From Firmicutes bacterium UBA6113 (lineage in GTDB: Bacteria > Bacillota > Clostridia > Tissierellales > Sedimentibacteraceae): a DNA stretch of 64,000 nucleotides. Made by a program: the position numbers and the translations under genes. Position 1 is the first letter of the stretch. Every line of letters starts with the position of its first letter. The notes beneath the pieces are model-generated. The model had not been told where the DNA came from. It was given only the letters and a program-made list of their open reading frames with translations, and searched no databases. Below, one piece after another: positions 34,226 through 42,209 of the stretch. Location of the stretch: NCBI GenBank assembly GCA_002422545.1, contig DIWF01000027.1, positions 62,001 through 126,000 on the forward strand, written 5' to 3'.

Positions 34226-34696
34226 ATGTCATTAAACATAGTATTATTTGAACCTGAAATACCGCAGAACACAGGCAACATTGCAAGGACATGTGCGGCA
34301 ACAGGTTCAAACTTGCATTTGATCAAGCCTCTTGGATTTTCCTTAGCGGACAAGTATCTGAAAAGAGCAGGCCTTGACTATTGGAATCTGGTTAACATAA
34401 CTTTTTATGAAAATTTTGAAGAATTTTTATCCAAGGTAGACGGCAGAGATGTATTCATATCAACAACCAAGGAAAGCAGATTTTACACTGATGTCACTTA
34501 CAGTGACGATTGCTTCATAATGTTTGGTAAAGAAACAGCTGGGCTTCCTGAGCGAATTCATCAGGAATATAAAAACAGCAGAATCAAAATACCAATGATT
34601 GACAATGTTAATGCAAGAAGTTTAAATCTTGCAAATTCAGTAAATATAGTGATGTACGAAGCTCTAAGACAGTTGGGCTTCAATAACTTGGTGTAG
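34226..34696 (+). CDS. trmL: tRNA (cytidine(34)-2'-O)-methyltransferase
   Basis: This 156-residue SPOUT methyltransferase methylates the wobble ribose of two leucine tRNAs. It has PEIPQNTGNIARTCAATGS near the N terminus and the knot segment FGKETAGLPERI, followed by MIDNVNARSLNLANSVNIV (in part). Length is typical. It is 8 bp from the next gene and begins behind AGGAGAG. Confidence 0.93.
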   Translation: MSLNIVLFEPEIPQNTGNIARTCAATGSNLHLIKPLGFSLADKYLKRAGLDYWNLVNITFYENFEEFLSKVDGRDVFISTTKESRFYTDVTYSDDCFIMFGKETAGLPERIHQEYKNSRIKIPMIDNVNARSLNLANSVNIVMYEALRQLGFNNLV

Positions 34697-34704
34697 GAGG
34701 AAAT

Positions 34705-36327
34705 ATGGATATAGCAATTAGTTTAATAGGTGGACTTGGTCTGTTTTTATTTGGAATGAACTACATGGGTGACGGCCTTCAAAAAGCAGCAGGCAGCAAA
34801 ATGAAGGATATTCTGGCAGCGCTCACTAGAAACAAGCTCATGGGAGTGCTTGTGGGTACTCTTGTTACAGGAGTTATACAAAGCAGCAGTGCCACAACTG
34901 TAATGGTTGTTGGTTTTGTAAATGCAGGATTGATGAATTTGCATCAAGCTGTGGGAATAATAATGGGAGCCAATATTGGAACAACGGTAACGGCATTTTT
35001 GGTTTCATTGAACATAACAAAGCTTGCAACATTTATGGCTGGAATAGGTGTAATATTATATCTTTCAGCAAAAAAGAAAAAAGTTAAAAACATAGCAGAA
35101 GTAATAATTGGTTTTGGTATATTGTTTATAGGAATGGATATCATGAAAGATGCCATGGGACCTCTTGAGACAAACCCGGCTTTTACCGGTATGATGACTA
35201 AATTCAGCAATCCATTTTTAGGAATACTTGTAGGATTTGTTATGACAGCAATACTTCAATCAAGCAGTGCAACAACAGGTATATTGATTGCAGTTGCAGC
35301 TACGGGAGTGATTTCATTTGAAGCGGCATACCCTATAGTTTTTGGACAGAACATAGGTACATGCGTTACTGCACTTCTTGCAAGCATAGGAGCAAACAAG
35401 ACTGCAAAAAGAGCAGCTGTAATACATCTTTTGTTCAACGTCTCAGGAACGCTCTTGTTCATGATTTTCATGAGAATGCCGGTTGAATGGCTGGTACTTA
35501 AAATTGTTCCTACAAATGTTCCTCAGCAAATTGCGGCAGGACACATATTTTTCAACATTATCAACGTAGTAATAATGTTTCCGTTTTCTAGTCTTCTTGT
35601 TAAGGCTTCAGAACTTCTTGTTAAAACTGATGGAGAAGAATCAGGACATGCAACAAAATATATTGACGAGAGACTTCTTGTTACTCCTTCAATAGCTTTG
35701 GTTCAGGCTGCCAAGGAAGTGCTTCATCTTGGAAATTTAGCTTATGAGCAGTTTGAAACAGCTGTTACGGCTTTCTTTAATAATGATGAAGAACTGGTAT
35801 ACAAGGTCTTTGAACTGGAAAAGAAAGTAAATGAAGTGAGCAAAGAAGCTATTGAATATCTTGTTAAACTTGATAAGGAATCAATGACAGATGTTGAAAA
35901 GGATAAATTGGTTGTGCTCATGAACAGCATCAACGACATTGAACGTGTGGGAGACCATGCGGACAATGTAGGAGAATTTGTTCTTTATAAAATAGAAAAT
36001 AAGGTTAATTTTTCTGAACAGGCAGTAGGAGAAATTAAAGCTATGTTTGAAGACACTATGGCAGTTTTCAAAGCTGCACTACTTGCATTAAAAACAATAA
36101 ATTGTGATGATTGTGACAAAGTTTCGGAAATAGATTCCAGAATCGATAAAGCGTATAAAATTCTAAGAAAAAATCACATTGAGAGGTTAAATAACTACAT
36201 TTGTGAACCAAGTGCGGGAATTATATTTTTGGATATAATCGGAAACCTGGAGAGAATAGGAGATCACTCTTCAAATATTGCGGAATCAATAGTTGAGGTC
36301 ATTTCCGGCAAGGATGAAAAAAAATAA
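34705..36327 (+). CDS. Na/Pi cotransporter family protein with PhoU domain
   Basis: This 540-residue protein has two copies of the NptA/Na-Pi symport repeat: the QSSSATTVMVVGF segment in the first half and QSSSATTGILIAV in the second. A cytoplasmic C-terminal domain resembles PhoU (about 335-530; IERVGDHADNVGEF and LERIGDHSSNIAES). It would take up phosphate with sodium. It follows trmL closely. Transcription appears to end before the riboswitch promoter at 36338. Confidence 0.9.
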   Translation: MDIAISLIGGLGLFLFGMNYMGDGLQKAAGSKMKDILAALTRNKLMGVLVGTLVTGVIQSSSATTVMVVGFVNAGLMNLHQAVGIIMGANIGTTVTAFLVSLNITKLATFMAGIGVILYLSAKKKKVKNIAEVIIGFGILFIGMDIMKDAMGPLETNPAFTGMMTKFSNPFLGILVGFVMTAILQSSSATTGILIAVAATGVISFEAAYPIVFGQNIGTCVTALLASIGANKTAKRAAVIHLLFNVSGTLLFMIFMRMPVEWLVLKIVPTNVPQQIAAGHIFFNIINVVIMFPFSSLLVKASELLVKTDGEESGHATKYIDERLLVTPSIALVQAAKEVLHLGNLAYEQFETAVTAFFNNDEELVYKVFELEKKVNEVSKEAIEYLVKLDKESMTDVEKDKLVVLMNSINDIERVGDHADNVGEFVLYKIENKVNFSEQAVGEIKAMFEDTMAVFKAALLALKTINCDDCDKVSEIDSRIDKAYKILRKNHIERLNNYICEPSAGIIFLDIIGNLERIGDHSSNIAESIVEVISGKDEKK

Positions 36328-36337
36328 TAAATATAAC

Positions 36338-36366
36338 TTGATTTATTATATATTATTATATATAAT
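36338..36366 (+). promoter_or_regulatory. Sigma-A promoter of the grd operon
   Basis: TTGATT (36338-36343), 17-bp spacer and TATAAT (36361-36366), about 20 bp before the glycine riboswitch. Confidence 0.75.
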
Positions 36367-36387
36367 AAATCTAAGTGAATAATTGAA

Positions 36388-36566
36388 TGACGTTTGCGGG
36401 AGAGACTGTTATGTTATTAACAGCGCCGAAGGAGTAAGTAAATTAATATTAGCCATATTATTGATGATGATCTCAGGCAAAAGGACCGTAAGCTGACAAA
36501 ACTCTGAAAAGCGCAGGCACCGAAGGGGCAACTCGTATGGGGAAACTCTCAGGTTATAAAACAGAG
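36388..36566 (+). promoter_or_regulatory. Tandem glycine riboswitch
   Basis: Two glycine aptamers lie in tandem. Aptamer I (36388-36490) has GCGGGAGAGACTG, GCGCCGAAGGAG and ATCTCAGGCAAAAGGACCG; aptamer II (36494-36566) has GGCACCGAAGGGGCAA and AACTCTCAGG...AACAGAG. These are the conserved glycine-aptamer elements. They are followed by a terminator, then grdX and the rest of the glycine reductase genes, so glycine most likely prevents termination and turns the operon on. Confidence 0.93.
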
Positions 36567-36605
36567 CAGAAGGCATAATATTTTTTATATGCTTTCTGCT
36601 TTTTT
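36565..36605 (+). terminator. Riboswitch-controlled terminator
   Basis: AGCAGAAGGCATA pairs with TATGCTTTCTGCT (one G-T pair) followed by T residues. Its 5' arm overlaps the closing arm of aptamer II, as expected for a ligand-controlled switch. Confidence 0.85.
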
Positions 36606-36720
36606 AATTTTAAATTTTAAAAATAATCTTTGAAATAACGTTTATTTTTATTTTTAGTGCGCAAAATACATACGATAGAGATTCTTATAAAAAAGTATAA
36701 GTAAATAACAGGTGGGAATA

Positions 36721-37080
36721 ATGATTATTACAAACAATGAAAAGGTTTATGATAAGTATAAGGACATAACAAATATCATCTTTATTCAGGGCGGTTTCAA
36801 GGATGTATTGGTTAAAACCAGGGACAAGATTCACGAGGGTCACGAACTGCTAACACACCCTCTGTCCAGCAGTGTAAAACCAAATGAAACGCCATTCAAA
36901 TCTGTTTTAATTTCTGATGAAAAGGCAAGCTTAAATTTAAATTCGCTGTACATAATAGAAAATTCAATAATGACCTATGATAATTTCAGCAAACACAAAT
37001 TTAGCATGATGACAGACAAAATAACTGAGGATTTTAAATTAATTGATTTAACAGTGCTTGAAAGCGCGTTAAATATATAA
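36721..37080 (+). CDS. grdX: GrdX protein
   Basis: This 119-residue protein is found at the start of glycine reductase operons. It contains LTHPLSSSVKPNETPFKSVLIS (in part), the GrdX signature with conserved SSSVKPN. The function is unknown. The ATG at 36721 follows AGGTGG; a GTG three codons earlier lies within that site. It is the first gene after the tandem glycine riboswitch. Confidence 0.88.
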   Translation: MIITNNEKVYDKYKDITNIIFIQGGFKDVLVKTRDKIHEGHELLTHPLSSSVKPNETPFKSVLISDEKASLNLNSLYIIENSIMTYDNFSKHKFSMMTDKITEDFKLIDLTVLESALNI

Positions 37081-37113
37081 TCACATGAGCAAAAATTTAT
37101 GGAGGTGAACGGT

Positions 37114-38394
37114 TTGAAGTTAGAATTAGGCTACATTTTTATTAAGGATATTCAGTTTGCTGAAACATCCAAAGTAGAAAACGGCACATTGTATGTTAAC
37201 AAAGAAGAAGTTAAAGCGTTAATTCTAGAAGATCAGAATTTTAAGTCAGCTGATGTTGAGCTTGCAAAACCAGGGGAAAGTGTTCGTATAATGCCTGTTA
37301 AAGACGTTATTGAACCAAGAGTAAAAGTTGAAGGACCTGGAGGAATATTTCCGGGTATGGTTAGCAAAGTCGAAACTGTTGGTTCTGGCAAAACAAACGT
37401 TTTAAAGGGTGCAGCAGTTGTAACAACAGGTAAGATCGTTGGTTTCCAGGAAGGCATAATAGATATGACTGGTCCTGGTGCAGAGTACACACCATTTTCA
37501 CAGCTGAACAATTTAGTATTGGTTTGCGAACCAATCGATTCACTGAAACAGCATGAACATGAAAAAGCATTGAGATTTGCAGGATACAAAGTAGCTATGT
37601 ATCTTGGAGAACTTGCTAAGAACATGACTCCTGATCAGGTTGATACATTTGAAACTCCTACTCTGGTAGAAGGAATCAAAATGTATCCTGAATTGCCTAG
37701 AGTTGCTTATGTATGCATGCTTCAAAGCCAGGGCTTGATGCATGATACATATGTATATGGCGTTGATGCTAAACAGACAATATCAACATTGATTTATCCT
37801 ACAGAAATGATGGATGGCGCTATTGTAAGCGGTAACTGCGTATCTGCATGCGATAAAAACACTACTTATCACCACTTGAACAACCCAGTGGTTCATGACT
37901 TATTTGCTGAGCATGGAAAAACATTGAATTTTGTCGGTGTTATCATAACAAATGAAAATGTGTACCTTGCAGACAAAGAAAGATCATCAAACTGGAGTGC
38001 AAAGCTTGCTGAATATCTTGGAGTAGATGGCGTTATAGTATCAGAAGAAGGTTTCGGAAACCCAGACACTGACCTTATAATGAACTGCAAGAAAATTGAA
38101 AACAAAGGCATTAAGACTGTTCTTATCACAGATGAGTATGCAGGAAGAGACGGCACATCACAATCTCTTGCAGATGCTGACGTAAGAGCAAATGCAGTTG
38201 TAACAGGCGGAAATGCCAATGAAGTAATTGAACTTCCACCTATGGACAAAATAATTGGCCACGTTGAGGTTGCTGATGTAATTGCCGGTGGTTTTGACGG
38301 AAGTCTCCATGCTGACGGAAGCATAACAGCTGAGCTGCAGGTTATTACAGGAGCTACAAATGAAATGGGCTTCAACAAATTGAGTGCAAGATAG
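37114..38394 (+). CDS. grdE: Glycine reductase complex component B, alpha/beta subunits precursor
   Basis: This 426-residue pro-protein starts at TTG (MKLELGYIFIKDIQFAE) behind GGAGGTG. It is cleaved at the Asn-Cys bond of SGNCVSACDKN to give two subunits; C242 becomes the pyruvoyl group that binds glycine as a Schiff base. The position equals the known Cys242 of the Acetoanaerobium (Clostridium) sticklandii protein. GrdE with GrdB forms substrate-specific protein B, which hands a carboxymethyl group to the selenol of GrdA. It precedes grdB by 16 bp. Confidence 0.95.
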   Translation: MKLELGYIFIKDIQFAETSKVENGTLYVNKEEVKALILEDQNFKSADVELAKPGESVRIMPVKDVIEPRVKVEGPGGIFPGMVSKVETVGSGKTNVLKGAAVVTTGKIVGFQEGIIDMTGPGAEYTPFSQLNNLVLVCEPIDSLKQHEHEKALRFAGYKVAMYLGELAKNMTPDQVDTFETPTLVEGIKMYPELPRVAYVCMLQSQGLMHDTYVYGVDAKQTISTLIYPTEMMDGAIVSGNCVSACDKNTTYHHLNNPVVHDLFAEHGKTLNFVGVIITNENVYLADKERSSNWSAKLAEYLGVDGVIVSEEGFGNPDTDLIMNCKKIENKGIKTVLITDEYAGRDGTSQSLADADVRANAVVTGGNANEVIELPPMDKIIGHVEVADVIAGGFDGSLHADGSITAELQVITGATNEMGFNKLSAR

Positions 38395-38410
38395 GAAGGA
38401 GGAGATAATT

Positions 38411-39715
38411 ATGCTAAAAGTTGTTCATTATATAAACCAATTCTTTGCCAATGTAGGCGGAGAAGAAATGGCTCACATTCCAGCTGAATTAAGAGAAGGC
38501 AATGTAGGACCTGGATTAGCTTTCCAGCAGGCATTCGGAGATGAAGCGCAAATTGTAGCTACAATTGTGTGTGGAGACTCTTATTTCAACGAGAACATGG
38601 AAGAAGCACAAAAAACTATCATAAACATGGTTAAAGAATTACAACCAGATTTATTCATAGCAGGTCCGGCATTTAATGCAGGAAGATACGGCGTTGCATG
38701 CGGAACTATTGCAAAAGCAGTTAAAGATCAATTGAACATTCCTGTTCTTATAGGTATGTACAAAGAAAATCCTGGAGCTGATATGTTCAAAACAAGTCTG
38801 TATGTTGTTTCCACAAAGAATTCAGCAGCAGGCATGCGTGATGCAGTTAAGAAAATGGCTCCTCTTGCATTAAAACTTGCAAAAGGTGAAAAAATAGGAG
38901 CTTCTTCTGAAGAAGGCTATATGCCAAACGGAATCAGAAAGAACTTCTTTGATACTGAAAGAGGATCAAAAAGAGCAGTTAAGATGCTGCTGAACAAATT
39001 GGTTGATAAAGAATTCGAAACAGAATTCCCAATGCCTGACTTTGACAGAGTAGCTCCTAACCCAGCTGTAAAAGACATTACAAAAGCTAAAATTGCTTTG
39101 GTTACTTCCGGTGGTATTGTTCCTAAAGGAAACCCTGACCACATTGAATCATCAAGTGCTTCTAAATACGGAAAGTACGATATTGATGGAGTAATGGATT
39201 TAACAGAAGCAACTTATGAGACAGCTCACGGCGGATATGACCCTGTTTATGCAAATTTAGATCCTGACAGAGTTTTGCCTGTTGACATTTTGAGAGAATT
39301 TGAAAAACAAGGCAAAATCGGAAGTCTGCACAGATATTTCTACACAACAGTTGGAAACGGTACAGCTGTTAAGAGTGCTAAGGCTTTTGCTGCAAAATTC
39401 GCACAGGAACTGAAAGCTGACGGAGTTGACGCAGTTATACTTACATCAACCTGAGGCACCTGCACTCGTTGCGGCGCAACGATGGTTAAAGAAATAGAAA
39501 GAGCAGGAATTCCTGTTGTACATATGTGTACAATAGTTCCTATATCTTTGACAGTTGGAGCTAACAGAATAGTTCCTACTATAGCAATTCCTCACCCACT
39601 TGGAAATCCTTCACTGACTCTTGAAGAAGAAAGAGACATCAGAAGAAACCTTGTTGGAAGAGCATTAAGAGCATTAGAAACTGAAGTTACAGAACAAACA
39701 GTATTCGAAAAATAA
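38411..39715 (+). CDS. grdB: Glycine reductase complex component B, gamma subunit (selenoprotein)
   Basis: This is a 434-residue selenoprotein read through an in-frame UGA at 39452-39454 (residue 348) in the motif TST-U-GTCTRCG, a UxxCxxC site that also forms a redox centre. The frame is intact before and after and the downstream part (GTCTRCGATMVKEIERAG...) matches GrdB, so this is recoding rather than a pseudogene. A hairpin CGTTGC-GGC-GCAACG just after the UGA can serve as bSECIS. GrdB carries out carboxymethyl transfer together with GrdE. The ATG follows AGGAGG. A hairpin-repeat region separates it from trxB. Confidence 0.96.
39452..39490 (+). other. Selenocysteine codon and bSECIS of grdB
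   Basis: In-frame TGA followed by a stem of about 6 bp (CGTTGC / GCAACG, loop GGC) centred about 24 nt downstream. The Sec-encoding machinery (selA, selB, selC) is not in this window. Confidence 0.8.
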
Positions 39716-39717
39716 AG

Positions 39718-40016
39718 ATGACCTAACCCCATTTTTCAGACGGTTTTTCTGAAAAATGGCGGTTGGTCATTCGCAACGATTATGATTTACCCAATTTCTT
39801 CGACCGTTAGGGAGAAAGAAATTGATGGTAATTCAAACGCAATGAGTTCCATATTTGCATGAGCGAAAGCGAATAAGCAAATATGTGAACGAAACTGCGC
39901 TTCCCAAATTATGAGAGCGATAGCGAGCAAATAATTTGGTGAATGAGACTGCGGGACGACCCAAATCTTCGATTTGGTGTCGGTCGCTTATCCTGAGCGA
40001 TAGCGAAGGATCTCAT
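39718..40016. repeat. Modular hairpin repeat, copy 2 (six hairpin modules)
   Basis: Modules: H1 ATGACC-to-GGTCAT palindrome (39718-39770); H2 arms TTACCCAATTTCTT / AAGAAATTGATGGTAA with loop GACCGTTAGGGA (39787-39831); H3 CATATTTGC / GCAAATATG with loop GAGCGAAAGCGA (39850-39885); H4 CCAAATTAT / ATAATTTGG with loop GAGCGATAGCGA (39904-39939); H5 CCAAATC / GATTTGG (39961-39977); H6 TATCCTGAGCGATAGCGAAGGA (about 39990-40012). Linkers CAAACGCAATGA and GAACGAAACTGCG recur in other copies. The 530-bp gap between grdB and trxB consists of this and the hairpin at 40120-40142; no gene was seen in it. Confidence 0.85.
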
Positions 40017-40119
40017 AAAAATATTGTTTCAAAAATGATAGTTTTTAGGCAGTGTTTTTTGGGTATCATAATCTGTGTCCCGTACTGGCGACAGATTAGT
40101 AAATATTTCAGTATTTTAG

Positions 40120-40142
40120 TTCGCGGCAGCAATTGCCGCGAA
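40120..40142. other. Perfect GC-rich hairpin before trxB
   Basis: TTCGCGGCA-GCAAT-TGCCGCGAA, a 9-bp perfect stem without a T run. It is followed by AT-rich inverted repeats (about 40150-40210) that may hold the trxB promoter. Confidence 0.5.
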
Positions 40143-40245
40143 CAAATATAATTATTGAATATTCCTTGCGTAATTTTCAATAATTATATATCATATTTTA
40201 TATAAAATATGATAAGTCACAATGACTATAGGAAAGAGGTGTAAA

Positions 40246-41181
40246 ATGGGCAAAGTATATGATGTTATAATAATCGGCGCAGGACCGGCTGGTTTGTCAG
40301 CAGGCATTTATGCTGGAAGAGCAAGATTGAGTACTTTGATTATTGAAAAAGAAAAAGATGGAGGACAAATTGTTCTAACATCTGAAGTGGAAAATTACCC
40401 TGGATGCTTGGAAGGTGAATCAGGTCCTACATTGGTAGATCGTATGGCTGAACAGGCAAAGCATTTTGGAGCTGAAAAAGTATATGATGAAATAGTTGAA
40501 GTAAAACTTGAAGGCAAAGAAAAAGTGCTGGTAGGCAAAAAAGGCGAGTATACAGGCAAGACAGTTATAATAGCCGGCGGAGCTTCATCAAAGCCAATCG
40601 GTTGCCCAGGAGAAAAAACCTTCACAGGCAAGGGAGTTTCATACTGTGCTACATGTGACGGAGCTTTCTTTGAAGACTTTGAAGTGTTTGTAGTTGGCGG
40701 CGGAGACACTGCTGTTGAAGAAGCCATGTATTTGACCAAGTTTGCAAGAAAAGTTTCCATTATTCACAGAAGAGATGAATTAAGAGCAGCCAAGTCAATA
40801 AGAGAAAAAGCTATGGCTAATCCTAAAATGAATTTCATATGGGATTCTGTTGTTAAGGAAATCAAAGGTGACGGAATTGTAAACTCCATGGTATTGGAAA
40901 ACATTAAAACAGGAGAGATTACAGAAGTAGTAGCCGATGAAGATGACGGAACATTCGGAATTTTCGTATTCATAGGTTATGAACCTAAGGCTAAACTGTA
41001 TGAAGGGATTTTAAATATCGACAAGGGTTACATAGTAACTGATGAAAATATGAAGACTAATATTGAAGGCGTTTACGCAGCCGGAGATATAAGAGTAAAA
41101 AGTCTGAGACAAGTGGTTACTGCAGCAGCAGATGGTGCCATTGCAGCTGTTCAGGCAGAAAAATTTATAGAAACATTATAG
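40246..41181 (+). CDS. trxB: Thioredoxin reductase
   Basis: This 311-residue FAD enzyme has the GAGPAGLSAGIYAGR FAD-binding motif near residue 12, the redox-active CATC (YCATCDGAFF) and the NADPH-binding VVGGGDTAVEEA. The start at 40246 follows AAAGAGGTG; an ATG at 40222 precedes it. Here it supplies electrons to TrxA and hence to the glycine reductase selenoprotein. It is 9 bp before trxA. Confidence 0.94.
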   Translation: MGKVYDVIIIGAGPAGLSAGIYAGRARLSTLIIEKEKDGGQIVLTSEVENYPGCLEGESGPTLVDRMAEQAKHFGAEKVYDEIVEVKLEGKEKVLVGKKGEYTGKTVIIAGGASSKPIGCPGEKTFTGKGVSYCATCDGAFFEDFEVFVVGGGDTAVEEAMYLTKFARKVSIIHRRDELRAAKSIREKAMANPKMNFIWDSVVKEIKGDGIVNSMVLENIKTGEITEVVADEDDGTFGIFVFIGYEPKAKLYEGILNIDKGYIVTDENMKTNIEGVYAAGDIRVKSLRQVVTAAADGAIAAVQAEKFIETL

Positions 41182-41190
41182 GAGGTTTTC

Positions 41191-41508
41191 ATGTTAGTAC
41201 TGGATAAAACAAATTTTGATGAAGAAGTTCTTCAGGGACAAGGATACATAATGGTTGATTTCTTCGGAGATGGTTGTGCACCATGCGAAGCTTTGATGCC
41301 GCATGTTATGGAATTGTCTGAAAAATACGGCGACAAGCTGAAATTTACTAAACTTAACACCACAAAGGCAAGAAGAGTTGCCATTGGACAAAAAGTATTG
41401 GGTTTGCCTGTCATTGCAATGTATAAAGACGGAGAAAAAGTGGAAGAACTTATTAAAGAAGATGCCACTCCTGAAAATATTGAAGCAATGATTCAAAAGT
41501 ATATATAA
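41191..41508 (+). CDS. trxA: Thioredoxin of the glycine reductase system
   Basis: This 105-residue thioredoxin-fold protein has the active site GCAPC in place of the usual WCGPC, a known feature of thioredoxins encoded within grd clusters (as in A. sticklandii). It reduces the oxidised GrdA selenocysteine-cysteine bridge. It lies between trxB and grdA, with AGGAGG upstream. Confidence 0.93.
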   Translation: MLVLDKTNFDEEVLQGQGYIMVDFFGDGCAPCEALMPHVMELSEKYGDKLKFTKLNTTKARRVAIGQKVLGLPVIAMYKDGEKVEELIKEDATPENIEAMIQKYI

Positions 41509-41544
41509 TAGGTCAAACAAAAAAACAACAAAGGAGGATTTGAA

Positions 41545-42018
41545 ATGAGCTTATTGAATGGCAAGAAAGTTATTATAATAGGCGACAGGGATGGAATACC
41601 AGGACCGGCAATTGAAGAATGTGTTAAAACTGCCGGAGCTGAAGTTGTATTTTCATCTACTGAATGCTTCGTCTGAACTTCCGCAGGCGCAATGGATTTG
41701 GAAAATCAAAAAAGGGTTAAAGAATTTGCTGAAAAGTACGGTGCTGAAAATATAGTAGTAGTACTTGGAGCAGCTGAAGGTGAAGCAGCAGGTCTTGCTG
41801 CAGAAACTGTAACAAACGGAGACCCTACATTTGCCGGTCCATTGACAGGAGTTCAGTTAGGACTCAGTGTATTTCATGTATGTGAACCAGAAATTAAAAA
41901 CGAAGTTGACGAATCAGTTTATGACGAACAAATAAGCATGATGGAAATGGTATTGGATGTCGATGACATCATCAGCGAAATGACTCCTATCAGAGAAGAT
42001 TTTTGCAAATATCTGTAG
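41545..42018 (+). CDS. grdA: Glycine reductase complex component A (selenoprotein A)
   Basis: This 157-residue selenoprotein is read through an in-frame TGA at 41674-41676 (residue 44) in TECFV-U-TSAGAMDLENQKR, the conserved Sec44 site (CxxU redox pair). It carries the carboxymethyl selenide between protein B and protein C. The region after the TGA is in the same frame and of full length. ATG follows GGAGG. Sequence up to the TGA can be missed by ordinary gene finders. Confidence 0.96.
41674..41710 (+). other. Selenocysteine codon and bSECIS region of grdA
   Basis: In-frame TGA at codon 44 followed by a weak stem (TCCGC ... GCAATGGA) with a GG-containing loop, as in other clostridial grdA genes. 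Confidence 0.75.
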
Positions 42019-42075
42019 TCAATTATTGATATGATTTGTTAATTTCTATTTATATAGAATATCAATTAATCATGG

Positions 42076-42172
42076 AAATTTGCTTCGCAGAAATGCGAAG
42101 CAAATTTTAAAATTTATACCCATAATTTGAAGTATAAAGTCTAGGGTTTAAATTCCTAGTTAAACTTTATAC
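42076..42172. other. Two strong hairpins between grdA and grdC
   Basis: The first has perfect 14-bp arms AAATTTGCTTCGCA / TGCGAAGCAAATTT around a GAAA loop (42076-42107), then TTTTAAAATTT. The second pairs GTATAAAGT-CTAGG with CCTAG-TTAA-ACTTTATAC (42132-42172). They may partly terminate or stabilise the transcript between the two grd gene groups. Confidence 0.7.
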
Positions 42173-42209
42173 CTTGTATTTTAAATTTAAATAATTGCGG
42201 AGGTAATAT

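Noticed and set aside
39452..39482. grdB read as two genes (stop at 39454, restart at 39482)
   Set aside because: The TGA is a selenocysteine codon: same frame on both sides, UxxCxxC motif, family match and hairpin downstream.
39718..40016. CRISPR array
   Set aside because: Repeated hairpins have variable arms and irregular spacing; there are no uniform repeats, no spacers and no cas genes.
39936..40151. 71-codon open frame in the grdB-trxB gap
   Set aside because: It is made of hairpin repeat sequence and has no ribosome site.
41674..41692. grdA read as a 108-residue gene starting at 41692
   Set aside because: The true gene starts at 41545 behind GGAGG and passes through the Sec codon 44.
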